Assembly: GCF_046719765.1 (NCBI RefSeq)
Contig: NZ_JABEBY010000009.1
Coordinates: 55,619 to 119,618 of the forward strand
Direction of reading: 5' to 3'
DNA from: Halonotius sp046719765
Lineage (GTDB): Archaea; Halobacteriota; Halobacteria; Halobacteriales; Haloferacaceae
Length of the DNA stretch: 64,000 bases
Below are positions 53,324-62,255 of this stretch, piece after piece. Every line of letters starts with the position of its first letter. Within the stretch, counting starts at the first letter, position 1. Below the pieces are notes generated by a model, which ran no database searches, was not told the DNA's origin, and saw nothing but the letters and a program-made list of their open reading frames with translations. The translations under genes and the position numbers were made by a program.

Positions 53324-55069
53324 ATGGCGACACAGGAAGGCTCCGGCGACCGGCTGAACTCACTGTTGGCGTTTGTCTCGGATGTCTTAGCCTCCTACGG
53401 CCGGCTGGACATGTCCCGGCGGCGGTATATGCTGCTGATCTTTCTGCCGACGTTCAGCGTCTTTCTGTTGTCGATTGCCGCCGCATTCGTCCTTGAGATC
53501 CCGGTAACAGCACGGATCCCGATTCCGCTGCTCGGGTTGTTGGTGTGGGTCACCGGGCTGTTGTACCCGAAGCTCTACGTCACCCAGAAGCGCACCGAGA
53601 TCGAGGACAAGTTCCATCTGGCGATGACACATATGACGGTGTTGTCGACAACTAACATCGACCGTGTCGAGGTGTTCCGCCGGCTGGCAGCCGAGGAGGA
53701 GTACGGCGCGCTCGCCGACGAGTTGGGCCAGGTTGTCGGGCTTGTCGACACCTGGAACCAGAGCATCGACGACGCCTGTCGCCGCCGGGCGAAGGAGGTG
53801 CCGAGTGAGGTGATGTCGGATCTCTACGAGCGGCTGGCGTTCACCCTTGAGGCCGGCGAGGAGCTCAAGGAGTTCATGCTCGACGAGCAGGATTTCATCA
53901 TCGAGAACTACCAGACGATCTACGAGGGCCAACTGGCCAATCTTGAGGTGATGGAGGATCTCTACATCTCGATGATCCTCTCGATGACGTTCGGGCTGGT
54001 GTTTGCGATCGTGCTACCGATCCTGACAGGCGTCAACCCGACGGTGACCGTCTCGGCTGTCATCGGGCTGTTCTTCCTCGTCCAGGTGGCGTTCTTCTTT
54101 GTCATCCGCAACATCGCCCCCTACGATCCGGTCTGGTACTTCCCACAGCCCCGGTTTGTCGAGGACAAGGAGCTGTGGGCGGCGATCTTCATCGGCAGCC
54201 TCGGCTCGCTGGGGATAATCTTCTTCATGGGGCTTGGCTTCCTTGGGATCGGCCCCGGGATCGACGGCGTGCTGTTCTTTATCGAGGATGTCCCGCTGCC
54301 GCTGTACGTTTCGATCCCCGTGACGCCGCTGATGATCACCGGGATCGTCATGCGGATGGAAGAAGAGCGGATCAAGGAACGCGACGAGCAGTATCCAAAC
54401 TTTATTCGGTCGCTGGGAACGGCCGAGACCGCCCAGCAGGCGACGACCGTCGAGGTGTTGAAAACGCTTCGCGAGAAGGATTTCGGCGGGCTCAGCCCGG
54501 TCATCAACCGGCTGTACCGGCGACTCAGCATGCGGCTCAGCCCGGAGAACGCGTGGGGTGATTTCTCACTGGAGGCCAAATCGTATCTGATCCAGAAGTA
54601 CAGCGAGATGTATCTCGTCGGCCGCCAGATGGGTGGCACCCCGCAGGTGTTGGGCGAACTGATCAGCCAAAACATGAACACGATCAATCAGCTCCGCGAG
54701 CAGCGACGCCAGGAGACGGTGACGCTGATCGGGCTGCTGTACGGGATCTCGGCGGCAGCCGTCTTCGCCTTCTTCATCGGCCTTGAGGTCGCCAACATCC
54801 TCGGGGAGTTCTCCGGGGAGTTGACACTGGATCAGGCGGAGTTCGGCCAGCTGATCTACACCCAAGCGTACAACGTCCCTGTCATCGAGTATCTGCTGTT
54901 GTTGGTCGTGCTGTTCAACGCCGCGCTGTCGTCGCTGATGATCCGGACGATCGACGGCGGCAACAAGGCGACCGCCTACGTCCACTTCGTGTTGTTGACG
55001 TGGCTCGGCGCGGGCGTGGCGATCTTCACCCGACAGGTCGTCAGCAGTCTCCTGCAGATTCAGCTCTGA
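53324..55069 (+). CDS. arlJ: Archaellum platform membrane protein ArlJ
   Basis: ArlJ is the polytopic membrane core on which ArlI works. The 581-residue protein has about eight to nine hydrophobic helices in two T2SF domains, with cytoplasmic loops carrying MTHMTVLSTTNIDR and SLGTAETAQQATTVE. The ATG at 53324 is preferred; a GTG at 53315 is in frame. It ends the arl operon, about 50 bases before hisA. Confidence 0.94.
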   Translation: MATQEGSGDRLNSLLAFVSDVLASYGRLDMSRRRYMLLIFLPTFSVFLLSIAAAFVLEIPVTARIPIPLLGLLVWVTGLLYPKLYVTQKRTEIEDKFHLAMTHMTVLSTTNIDRVEVFRRLAAEEEYGALADELGQVVGLVDTWNQSIDDACRRRAKEVPSEVMSDLYERLAFTLEAGEELKEFMLDEQDFIIENYQTIYEGQLANLEVMEDLYISMILSMTFGLVFAIVLPILTGVNPTVTVSAVIGLFFLVQVAFFFVIRNIAPYDPVWYFPQPRFVEDKELWAAIFIGSLGSLGIIFFMGLGFLGIGPGIDGVLFFIEDVPLPLYVSIPVTPLMITGIVMRMEEERIKERDEQYPNFIRSLGTAETAQQATTVEVLKTLREKDFGGLSPVINRLYRRLSMRLSPENAWGDFSLEAKSYLIQKYSEMYLVGRQMGGTPQVLGELISQNMNTINQLREQRRQETVTLIGLLYGISAAAVFAFFIGLEVANILGEFSGELTLDQAEFGQLIYTQAYNVPVIEYLLLLVVLFNAALSSLMIRTIDGGNKATAYVHFVLLTWLGAGVAIFTRQVVSSLLQIQL

Positions 55070-55119
55070 GGCGGCCCGCCGACCGACGCGTTTTATCAGC
55101 CGGCCGTCGAAGCCGACGT

Positions 55120-55854
55120 ATGTCCAAGGCGTTTCCCGACTTTGAGGTGATCCCGGCGGTCGATGTACAGGACGGCGAGGTTGTCCAACTGGTCGCCGGC
55201 GAGCGCGGTACCGAAACCCGGTACGGCGATCCCGTCGCCGCCGCAGAGGGGTGGGTCGAGCGCGGTTCGTCAACGCTGCATCTCGTCGATCTCGATGGGG
55301 CCTTCGAGGGCGAACGCGTCAACGCCGACGCCTTCGAGTCGATCATTGAGACCGCGTCAGTTGACCTCCAGATCGGCGGCGGGATTCGCACCGTCGACGA
55401 CGCCGTCGACCTGCTCGATCTTGGTGTCGACCGCGTCATTCTGGGTACCGCCGCGGTCGAAACCCCCGAGATCGTCGCCGACATTTCGGATCACAAGCCG
55501 GGGGCAGTCATGGTCAGCCTCGACGCAAAAGGCGGCGAGGTCGTCGTCTCAGGCTGGACAGAGAGCACCGGCCTCGATCCGGCCGAGGCAGCCAGTCGGT
55601 ACGAAGAGTTGGGCGCGGGCGCGATCTTGCTCACGGATGTCGATGTTGAGGGGCAACTCGCTGGGGTCAACACCGATCTCGTCGAGAGAGTCTGTTCGGC
55701 TGTCGAGATCCCGGTCGTCGCCAGCGGCGGCGTGGCGACCATCGATGATATCCGCGACCTCCGCGAGGCCGGTGCGGCCGCGGTCGTCGTCGGCACCGCG
55801 CTCTACGAGGGCGAGTTCACCCTCCAAGATGCGATGGACGCGGTCGGCGAGTAG
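55120..55854 (+). CDS. hisA: Phosphoribosylformimino-AICAR isomerase
   Basis: HisA opens the ribose ring in histidine synthesis. The 244-residue beta/alpha-barrel has the catalytic Asp in VIPAVDVQDGE and the second in ILLTDVDVEG, plus phosphate sites QIGGGIRT and VASGGVATIDDI. The start at 55120 follows ArlJ by 50 bases with a probable own promoter. hisB follows. Confidence 0.96.
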   Translation: MSKAFPDFEVIPAVDVQDGEVVQLVAGERGTETRYGDPVAAAEGWVERGSSTLHLVDLDGAFEGERVNADAFESIIETASVDLQIGGGIRTVDDAVDLLDLGVDRVILGTAAVETPEIVADISDHKPGAVMVSLDAKGGEVVVSGWTESTGLDPAEAASRYEELGAGAILLTDVDVEGQLAGVNTDLVERVCSAVEIPVVASGGVATIDDIRDLREAGAAAVVVGTALYEGEFTLQDAMDAVGE

Positions 55855-55912
55855 GCGATCAAATCGATCGCCGAGGGAAACCACCATAGGCCCCCACGCT
55901 CTGAACACACCT

Positions 55913-56524
55913 ATGAGCGATTCCTCAGCGACCGACGCGGGCTCGCGGGCCGCCGCGGTCAGCCGCGAAACCGGCGAGACGACGATCGATCTCACCCTCG
56001 ATCTCGACGGCGACGGCGACAGCGAGATCGACACCGGGATCGGGTTTTTCGACCACATGCTGACCGCGCTGGCGACCCACGGCCTCGTCGATCTCACGGT
56101 ACACTGCGAGGGTGATCTCGCGGTCGACGACCACCACACCGTCGAGGATGTGGCGATCACCCTGGGGGAGGCCATCGACGAGGCACTCGGCGATCGACGC
56201 GGGATCGTCCGCTACGCCGATCGTCGGGTGCCGCTGGATGAAGCCCTCGCCTCGGTCGTCGTCGACATCAGCGGCCGGCCGTATTTCGTCTTCGACGGCG
56301 AGTTCTCCCAGGCCGCGATCGGCGACTTTACCAGCGACATGGCGCGACATTTCGTCGAGTCGGTGGCGATGAACGCCGGGCTGACCGTCCATGCGAGCGT
56401 CGACGGCGACAACGCCCACCACGAGGTCGAAGCCCTGTTCAAAGCCTTCGCGCGCGCCCTCGACGATGTGACCCGGATCGACGACCGGCGGACGGATACG
56501 CCGAGCACGAAGGGGCAACTCTAG
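55913..56524 (+). CDS. hisB: Imidazoleglycerol-phosphate dehydratase
   Basis: HisB removes water from IGP. The 203-residue protein has the metal ligands in FFDHMLTALATHG, DDHHTVEDVAITLGEA, RHFVESVAMNAGL and NAHHEVEALFKAFARAL. An acidic run (DLDGDGDSE) at the N-terminus is typically halophilic. It follows hisA by 58 bases; an in-frame upstream extension is not coding. Confidence 0.96.
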   Translation: MSDSSATDAGSRAAAVSRETGETTIDLTLDLDGDGDSEIDTGIGFFDHMLTALATHGLVDLTVHCEGDLAVDDHHTVEDVAITLGEAIDEALGDRRGIVRYADRRVPLDEALASVVVDISGRPYFVFDGEFSQAAIGDFTSDMARHFVESVAMNAGLTVHASVDGDNAHHEVEALFKAFARALDDVTRIDDRRTDTPSTKGQL

Positions 56525-56533
56525 GGGCAAGCC

Positions 56534-57034
56534 ATGTTCGATGAGATAATGGAAAAGTTCGAGGGGAGCCCGAGCCAGCAGGCGGTGATCCGGCTGCTGC
56601 TCGAACGCGGGTTTTCGGTCAACGAGGAGGGCCGCGTCGTCTCCGGCGGCATCGAGATCCCCTTTACCGAAATCGCCCGCGAGATCGATGTCGACCGCCG
56701 GGTCGTCGACTCGACGACCGACGCGATCCGCGATGACCCCGAACTCCAGCGCATCTTCGAAAACATCGGCGCGATCCCAAGCCTCCGTGATCTTGCGCCC
56801 GTGCTCGATCTGACCGTGCTGACGGTCGAAGTCGCCGCCGCCGACGAGTCCGGCATCGTCGCCGCGGTCACCGACCGGATCGCCGCGGCCGACATCTCGA
56901 TCCGGCAGGTCATCAGCGAGGATCCCGAGTTCACCGACGAGCCAAAGCTCTACATCATCACCGACGAGTCGATCCCCGGCGAGGTGTTGGTGGCGATCCG
57001 CGACCTCCCGTTCGTCCGGCGGGTCGAGTTCTGA
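56534..57034 (+). CDS. ACT-domain regulator of amino-acid metabolism
   Basis: The 166-residue protein has an N-terminal helical HTH-like region (about 1-60, SPSQQAVIRLLLERGFSV, EIDVDRRVVDSTTDAI). Two betaalphabeta ACT-like segments follow (VLTVEVAAADESGIVAAV, and ITDESIPGEVLVAIRDLPFVRRVEF). ACT domains bind amino acids. It is 9 bases after hisB, so it may sense an amino acid, such as histidine, for the operon; that is inference. Confidence 0.8.
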   Translation: MFDEIMEKFEGSPSQQAVIRLLLERGFSVNEEGRVVSGGIEIPFTEIAREIDVDRRVVDSTTDAIRDDPELQRIFENIGAIPSLRDLAPVLDLTVLTVEVAAADESGIVAAVTDRIAAADISIRQVISEDPEFTDEPKLYIITDESIPGEVLVAIRDLPFVRRVEF

Positions 57035-57035
57035 G

Positions 57036-57500
57036 ATGCAGCGCGTCGAGCGCGCGGTTCGGATCGTCGCGGTGCAGGCCGCGTTGCTGACGGCCGCACT
57101 CCACCTGCTGTGGGCGGTTCCGCGGCTGTCGCCCGCGATGCTCACCGAATCAGTCGCCGACAGCCGGCCGTTTCTCTTTGTGCCCGCCGCCGTTCTCCTG
57201 ATCGCGGTTGGGGTCGCCGTCTTTCGTGGCTATCGCTACCGCCGACTCAGCACGCTCGGCGGTGGCACCCTCGCCGCCTTGCTCGTCGGCTATCCGCTGT
57301 ATCACGGCGAAAGCGCGGCCGACGCGTTGGCGAGCGAGCCGCTCGCGCTGGCGGCAGTGGTCGTCGAAGCCGTCGGCATCGTCGCCTTCGCTGGGCTCTA
57401 CTATCTCCATCATCCTGATCGACTGGGATTGGCGACAGCCGACGCCGACGCGGCTCTGACCGCAGGCGACGACGACGATGGCGACGCAAGCAACGACTGA
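57036..57500 (+). CDS. Small four-helix membrane protein, unknown
   Basis: The 154-residue protein has about four hydrophobic helices (residues 9-30, 47-63, 76-91, 103-123), then an acidic tail (DADAALTAGDDDDGDASND). I do not recognise the family. It starts one base after the ACT-domain gene ends. No catalytic residues are evident. Confidence 0.65.
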   Translation: MQRVERAVRIVAVQAALLTAALHLLWAVPRLSPAMLTESVADSRPFLFVPAAVLLIAVGVAVFRGYRYRRLSTLGGGTLAALLVGYPLYHGESAADALASEPLALAAVVVEAVGIVAFAGLYYLHHPDRLGLATADADAALTAGDDDDGDASND

Positions 57501-57539
57501 CCAGTATCCCTTAAGCCGCCCGCCGGCCAACCGCCGCGT

Positions 57540-58172
57540 GTGCCCGAGTCCTTTCGGACAGTCGCCGAGCGCGCGGAGGCCAGCTTCGAGGTCAGCGGCT
57601 CGGAGTTCATCAGCTACGTCTCCCCTGCCGATACGGTCGAATCTGCCGAGGCAGTCATCGAAGAAGTCGAAGCCGAACATCCGGAGGCAACGCATGTTGT
57701 GCCGGCCTACCGCGTGCCGGCCGGGACTGCCTCAGCTGATCAGCCGGGATCGGTGATGCTCCGGGAGTGGAGCAGCGACGACGGCGAGCCCAGCGGCTCC
57801 GCCGGTGATCCCGCGCTCAACGTCCTCGTCCAACAAGAGCTTCGCAACGTCGTCGCTGCGGTCGTCCGGTACTACGGCGGGACGAACCTCGGGGTCGGCG
57901 GGCTGGCGCGGGCGTACTCGCGGGCCGTCAAGGAAGCCGTCGACGCGGCCGGCGTCGTTGAGGATGTCCCCCACGAGCGATTCGAGGCGATCGTTGAGTA
58001 CGACGATTCGGGAACGGTGCGCGGGATTCTCGAATCCGAAGGCGTCGAGTTTGATGCGAGTTACGAGGCGGCGGTCGAGTTTGTCGTTCGCGTGCCCGTC
58101 GCGGAAGCCAGCGCGCTGCGGGAGCGACTGCGGAACGCAACGAGCGGGCGGGTTGAGATCGAACCGCAGTGA
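57540..58172 (+). CDS. YigZ/IMPACT (UPF0029) family protein
   Basis: The 210-residue protein has the IMPACT signature SSDDGEPSGSAGDP, then VVAAVVRYYGGTNLGVGGLARAY. In eukaryotes IMPACT counters GCN1; in prokaryotes the role is unknown. A C-terminal DUF1949-like segment (VEYDDSGTVRGILESEGV) is present. It has a GTG start; there is no nearby ATG. It is monocistronic as far as seen. Confidence 0.9.
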   Translation: MPESFRTVAERAEASFEVSGSEFISYVSPADTVESAEAVIEEVEAEHPEATHVVPAYRVPAGTASADQPGSVMLREWSSDDGEPSGSAGDPALNVLVQQELRNVVAAVVRYYGGTNLGVGGLARAYSRAVKEAVDAAGVVEDVPHERFEAIVEYDDSGTVRGILESEGVEFDASYEAAVEFVVRVPVAEASALRERLRNATSGRVEIEPQ

Positions 58173-58178
58173 GCGACG

Positions 58179-58373
58179 CTATCGATCCAGTTGGTTGCGA
58201 ACTCGCTCGGCCTGTTCGTCCGACCACCGGCCGAATCCGTCGTCAAAATCACCCTCGTCGTCACCGAGGATACGCTCAAGGACATCGTTGTACGACTCGC
58301 CCTCCCGCTGGTATCGTTCCAGAATTCGTTTCATGTGGTCGCTGACGTGAATCTGTTCGTCGGCTGTCGCCAT
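58179..58373 (-). CDS. Small VapB-like antitoxin protein, orphan
   Basis: The 64-residue protein has the compact opening DEQIHVSDHMKRILERYQRE and SYNDVLERILGDDEG of VapB-like proteins; the C-terminus is acidic. No toxin gene is adjacent. It is convergent with the YigZ gene (six bases between stops). It is at most a regulator or antitoxin acting in trans. Confidence 0.68.
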   Translation of the reverse strand: MATADEQIHVSDHMKRILERYQREGESYNDVLERILGDDEGDFDDGFGRWSDEQAERVRNQLDR

Positions 58374-58418
58374 CACGTCAACATTTGCGTTGACGCTGCT
58401 TAGTCTTAGGGGTGCTGC

Positions 58419-59096
58419 TCAGACCGTCCCGAACGCTCGATCCCCGGCATCGCCCAATCCCGGCACGATGAAGCCGTCCTCGTCGAGTTTGTCGTCGATA
58501 GCGACTGTCAACACATCGGCGTCGGGCACCGTCTCACTCACACGCAACACACCCTCCGGAGCCGACACCGCCGACAGCGCGAGCAGATCCTCGAAGCCGT
58601 CGGCGGCGTCGACGACGTGATCGAGGACGGCACACATCGTCGACCCCGTCGCCAACATCGGATCGGCGACGATGACCGTATCGGCGGCGGTGATCTCCGG
58701 GAGTTTGACGTAGTCAACCGAGATCGGGAACTCGCCGTCGTCGTTCATCCCCGCCGCTTCGTCGCGGCTCGCGGAGATGACGCCCTGTCTGGCCTGCGGG
58801 AACGCCTTCATCAACCCCTCGACAAAGGGTGTCGCCGCCCGGAGGACGGTAACGATGACGACATCCTCAAGCCCGGTGACACGCTCGCCGGTGGTGTCGG
58901 CCAGCGGCGTCCGGATGGGGACGAACTCGGTGTCCATCGCGCCGTCGATGATCTCGTAGCCACAGACGCGCCCGAGCTCGATCAGCCCCTCCCGGAAGGC
59001 GACCTGCTCGGTGTCGACCGACCGCAGCGTCGACAGCGTATCCTTCGCAAGCGCGTGGGTGATCAGGAAGGCATCGTCGCGCTGTTCGATTGGCAT
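58419..59096 (-). CDS. upp: Uracil phosphoribosyltransferase
   Basis: Upp salvages uracil using PRPP to form UMP. The 225-residue protein has the PRPP-binding loop TVIVADPMLATGSTMCAV, and conserved VTVLRAATPFVEGLM, and the uracil loop VRVSETVPDADVLTVAID-like at the C-terminus. The start at 59096 (MPIEQRDDAFL) fits. It uses PRPP from prs in the same window. Confidence 0.96.
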   Translation of the reverse strand: MPIEQRDDAFLITHALAKDTLSTLRSVDTEQVAFREGLIELGRVCGYEIIDGAMDTEFVPIRTPLADTTGERVTGLEDVVIVTVLRAATPFVEGLMKAFPQARQGVISASRDEAAGMNDDGEFPISVDYVKLPEITAADTVIVADPMLATGSTMCAVLDHVVDAADGFEDLLALSAVSAPEGVLRVSETVPDADVLTVAIDDKLDEDGFIVPGLGDAGDRAFGTV

Positions 59097-59195
59097 ATGT
59101 GAGCAGGAGAGGCGGCGATACTAAAACATCCCTGCCGGCACGGGGGCCGGTAGCGACGTTTATGTATCGGGACACCGTTAGTACGGCGTAGCAGC

Positions 59196-59903
59196 ATGGA
59201 AGAGAGCATCTCCGGGTTTAAGATCCACGGCGCGTGGGACGACGTGGTCGAACACGGCGAGCGCATCACCCAGGCCCTCCGACAGGAGGATATCGAGGAC
59301 GCCGCCGCGTCGATCCGGGAGGCCTTCGCGGAGTGGGACGAGTGGCGGCCGAAAGCCCACGAGCGGCTCAGCACGGATGTCAACGAGAAGACCGCCGACC
59401 AGGCCAGCGTCGCCGAAGGCGAAGGCGAGAAGGCCGGACAGGCCGCCAGCGACGACGTGAAAAAGGCCGGCGAGAAGCTCTCGGAATCGTACAAGCGGAT
59501 GGAAAACGGCGACGACGAGGGCGCGGTTGAACACTGGCAGGATTCGATCGGCTACGTGACGCGGGCGGCCGACTCGGTCGGGCGGAAGGCGATCCGTACC
59601 GTCGAAAACACGGTCTACCGCAACGTAATGACACAGCTCTCGCCGTACTACTTCGACAACGAACTCGTCAGCGCGAACATCCAGCGACAGGGCCGCGGTG
59701 ACGATGACGACCGGTTCGTCTTCGAGGTCAACATCAACGACGACGAGCTGAAAGCGGCGGTCTCCGAGCGGCTCGGCGAGTACGAGGATACGATCGATCG
59801 CTGGCACGTCACGACCGAGAAGGATACCGACATCGCCGAAGCGGCCGAAGGGGTCGAAGCCCCGGAACCGCCGAGCGATGACACCCAATCGACCACAAAC
59901 TGA
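59196..59903 (+). CDS. DUF5828-like haloarchaeal protein
   Basis: The 235-residue protein resembles DUF5828. It has helical N-terminal repeats (GAWDDVVEHGERITQALR, QEDIEDAAASIREAFAEW), an Ala/Glu/Lys coil, then GYVTRAADSVGRKAIRTVEN and VYRNVMTQLSPYYFDN. It is soluble; no enzyme motif is seen. It starts about 100 bases from the divergent upp gene. Confidence 0.72.
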   Translation: MEESISGFKIHGAWDDVVEHGERITQALRQEDIEDAAASIREAFAEWDEWRPKAHERLSTDVNEKTADQASVAEGEGEKAGQAASDDVKKAGEKLSESYKRMENGDDEGAVEHWQDSIGYVTRAADSVGRKAIRTVENTVYRNVMTQLSPYYFDNELVSANIQRQGRGDDDDRFVFEVNINDDELKAAVSERLGEYEDTIDRWHVTTEKDTDIAEAAEGVEAPEPPSDDTQSTTN

Positions 59904-59938
59904 GCGAGAACAGCCAAAGCGAGACAAAAGACAGGACA

Positions 59939-60190
59939 ATGGCAGCGACCCGCAACCTAGAGGCCGGCGAACTGTCCGCCGACGCGATCATCAGAGAGCT
60001 CCAGCAGGGTCAACGACTCCGGGTTACCGTCGAGCTGCTCGGCAGCGCCCACGAGATCACTCTCCGGTACGACGGGGAGACCTACTACTGTGAGACGCCG
60101 ACACGGCTCCACAAACACAGCGACGAAGCTGCGATGCGAGGGTGTATCGAAGAGCTCGGCTACGCCGCACCGCCCGGGGAGTCGGCGTAG
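59939..60190 (+). CDS. Small conserved haloarchaeal protein of unknown function
   Basis: The 83-residue protein has a short alpha part (LSADAIIRELQQGQRLRV) then beta strands (TVELLGSAHEITLRYDGETYYCE) and a His-containing turn (TRLHKHSDEAAMRGCI). I cannot assign it. It follows the DUF5828 gene by 35 bases and precedes an HTH gene by 30, so they may share a transcript. Confidence 0.6.
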   Translation: MAATRNLEAGELSADAIIRELQQGQRLRVTVELLGSAHEITLRYDGETYYCETPTRLHKHSDEAAMRGCIEELGYAAPPGESA

Positions 60191-60220
60191 TTTTACCGGC
60201 CCATCCCCGATACTACCGGT

Positions 60221-60601
60221 ATGAGCCACTCATCGGCACCCGGAGAGCTCGCCGAGGACAGCGATCTTGATTTCACCCATCTCCTCGCGTGTGTCTTCGG
60301 CATTCGAGATCACGAACGCCGAACCTACCTTACGCTACATGACCACCCCGGCAGCACCGTCGAAGAGTTGGCGTCGGTTCTCGACCGGGATCGAAGCAAC
60401 GTGAACCGATCGCTGTCGACCCTCCAGCAGAAGGGGCTGCTTGAGCGGAAGCGTCGACTGCTGGATTCGGGTGGCTACGTCTATCAGTACACCGCCGTCG
60501 ACATCGAAGAGGCCAGAGCGATGCTGCATGCGGCCCTCGATGAGTGGGTCGACTCTGTCCACGACGAGATCGATCAGTTTGGGGCGACCGTCGAGCCGTA
60601 A
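60221..60601 (+). CDS. MarR/TrmB-like winged-helix regulator
   Basis: The 126-residue protein has a winged helix: VFGIRDHERRTYLTLHDHPG, STVEELASVLDRDRSNVNRS, then LSTLQQKGLLERKRRLLDSG. The C-terminal helix (DEWVDSVHDEIDQFG) could dimerise. It precedes thrC by 39 bases and may control it, but no operator is evident. Confidence 0.85.
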   Translation: MSHSSAPGELAEDSDLDFTHLLACVFGIRDHERRTYLTLHDHPGSTVEELASVLDRDRSNVNRSLSTLQQKGLLERKRRLLDSGGYVYQYTAVDIEEARAMLHAALDEWVDSVHDEIDQFGATVEP

Positions 60602-60640
60602 CCGACCGTCTTTTTACCGCGCCACGACCATACACACGCA

Positions 60641-62035
60641 ATGAGTCTTGAGCTGTCCGCGCCCGCACAGTCCGAACCGGCGTGTGCCGACGATGGGGTT
60701 TGGTTGGAATGTATCGAGTGCGGCGAGCAGTTTGCACCCTTTGATGCGATCCACTACACCTGTGCCGACTGCGATGGGCTCCTGGAGGTTCGGTACGCCG
60801 ACCCACCGACCTTCGAGGATTTCGAGGGGAGTGGTGTCTGGCGGTACAACGCCGCGCTCCCGTTCGAGGAAGGTGTCACGCTGCCGGAAGGCGACACGCC
60901 GCTCCATGAGGTGCCACGACTCCGCGAGGAGATCGGCGTCGACAGCCTCCGGATCAAACACGAAGGGATGAACCCGACCGGCGCGTTCAAGGATCGCGGG
61001 ATGACCGTCGGCGTCGCCGTCGCCAAGGAGCTCGGCGTCGGCCGGCTGGCCTGCGCCTCAACCGGCAACACCAGCGCGGCACTGGCAGCCTACGGCGCCC
61101 GCGGCGGCATGGAAACCCTCGTCTTGTTGCCCTCGGGGAAGGTCGCCGCCGGCAAGATCGCCCAAGCCAGCCTCCACGGGGCGCGCATCCTTGAAGTCGA
61201 CGGCAACTTCGATAGCTGTCTTGACATCGTCCAGGATCTTGCCGGTCTCGGTGAGGTGTATCTCCTCAACTCGCTGAACCCCTTCCGACTGGAGGGCCAG
61301 AAAACGATCGGCTTCGAGATCCTCGAAGAGCACTACGAGGATTACGGCGAGTACCCCGACCGGATCGTCCTCCCGGTTGGCAACGCGGGCAACACCGCCG
61401 CTCTCTACAAAGCGTTCCGCGAACTCGTTGCGAGTGGCGCGCTCGACGAAGACCAGGTGCCGACGCTGACGGGCGTCCAAGCCGAGGGGGCCGCGCCGAT
61501 GGTCGAAGCTGTCCAGAACGGCCGCGACGAGGTGCGGCGGTGGGACGACGTAGAGACCCGCGCGACGGCGATCCGGATCGGCAACCCGGTCAACGCGCCG
61601 AAAGCCCTGCCGGGGATCTACAACACCGGCGGCACCGCCGTCGCCGTCAGCGACGACGAGATCACCGATGCCCAGCGACAACTCGCCGAGGCGGGGATCG
61701 GCGTCGAACCCGCCTCCGCCGCCTCGGTTGCAGGGCTTCGCAAGCTCCGAGCGAACGGGGAGATCAGCGCGGATGAGTCGGTTGTCTGTCTCACGACCGG
61801 TCACCTGTTGAAAGATCCCGACGCCGCCTTCGAGGCCGGCGGCGACCCTGAGCCGGTGCCGAACGACACCGAGGCTGTCTTGGAGCACATCAACGACGAG
61901 GAAGCGGGGCCACTCGGGGGGATCACCCGAAAGCTCTCGGCGGCGGCTGACTCACCGGGGGTTCCGGCGCTGATCGGTGGTGGAATTGGCCTTGCCTATC
62001 TCGCCTATCGTCGGCTGCGATCAGATGACGCCTGA
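60641..62035 (+). CDS. thrC: Threonine synthase with hydrophobic C-terminal tail
   Basis: ThrC makes threonine from phosphohomoserine. The 464-residue PLP enzyme has an N-terminal four-cysteine zinc-like site (CIECGEQF, YTCADCDG), the PLP lysine in NPTGAFKDRGMT (about K117), and STGNTSAALAAYG. The last 25 residues (VPALIGGGIGLAYLAYRRLR) form a predicted membrane helix followed by basic and acidic residues. This tail is not usual for ThrC and would anchor it to the membrane. Confidence 0.94.
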   Translation: MSLELSAPAQSEPACADDGVWLECIECGEQFAPFDAIHYTCADCDGLLEVRYADPPTFEDFEGSGVWRYNAALPFEEGVTLPEGDTPLHEVPRLREEIGVDSLRIKHEGMNPTGAFKDRGMTVGVAVAKELGVGRLACASTGNTSAALAAYGARGGMETLVLLPSGKVAAGKIAQASLHGARILEVDGNFDSCLDIVQDLAGLGEVYLLNSLNPFRLEGQKTIGFEILEEHYEDYGEYPDRIVLPVGNAGNTAALYKAFRELVASGALDEDQVPTLTGVQAEGAAPMVEAVQNGRDEVRRWDDVETRATAIRIGNPVNAPKALPGIYNTGGTAVAVSDDEITDAQRQLAEAGIGVEPASAASVAGLRKLRANGEISADESVVCLTTGHLLKDPDAAFEAGGDPEPVPNDTEAVLEHINDEEAGPLGGITRKLSAAADSPGVPALIGGGIGLAYLAYRRLRSDDA

Positions 62036-62189
62036 CGAGGGGAGCAGCGTCTTGTCGGCACCCCCGACCTGTGTGTTTTGTTGCGACAGTATTAGTTTTG
62101 AACTCGAGGCTCGTACTCTCTGTCTCACCGGCCATTCATGCTGTTTTTCTATCTTTTTGGATATCAATTTTGAAAAATGGCGGGATAGG

Positions 62190-62244
62190 TATATAACGCT
62201 CTTCAAACATATTTCTGACAGCGTCTGACCTATTCCGGGCAGGC
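62190..62244 (+). promoter_or_regulatory. Promoter and leader hairpin of archaellin 5
   Basis: TATATAA (62190-62196) lies 60 bases before the ATG. The leader GTCTGACC (62223-62230) and GGGCAGGC (62237-62244) are complementary apart from a mismatch, ending 11 bases before the start at 62256. Confidence 0.6.
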
Positions 62245-62255
62245 GTGTCAATCCC

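Noticed and set aside
55163..55912. Upstream extension of hisB in the hisA region
   Set aside because: Ser/Arg-rich frame overlapping hisA; no HisB sequence before the ATG at 55913.
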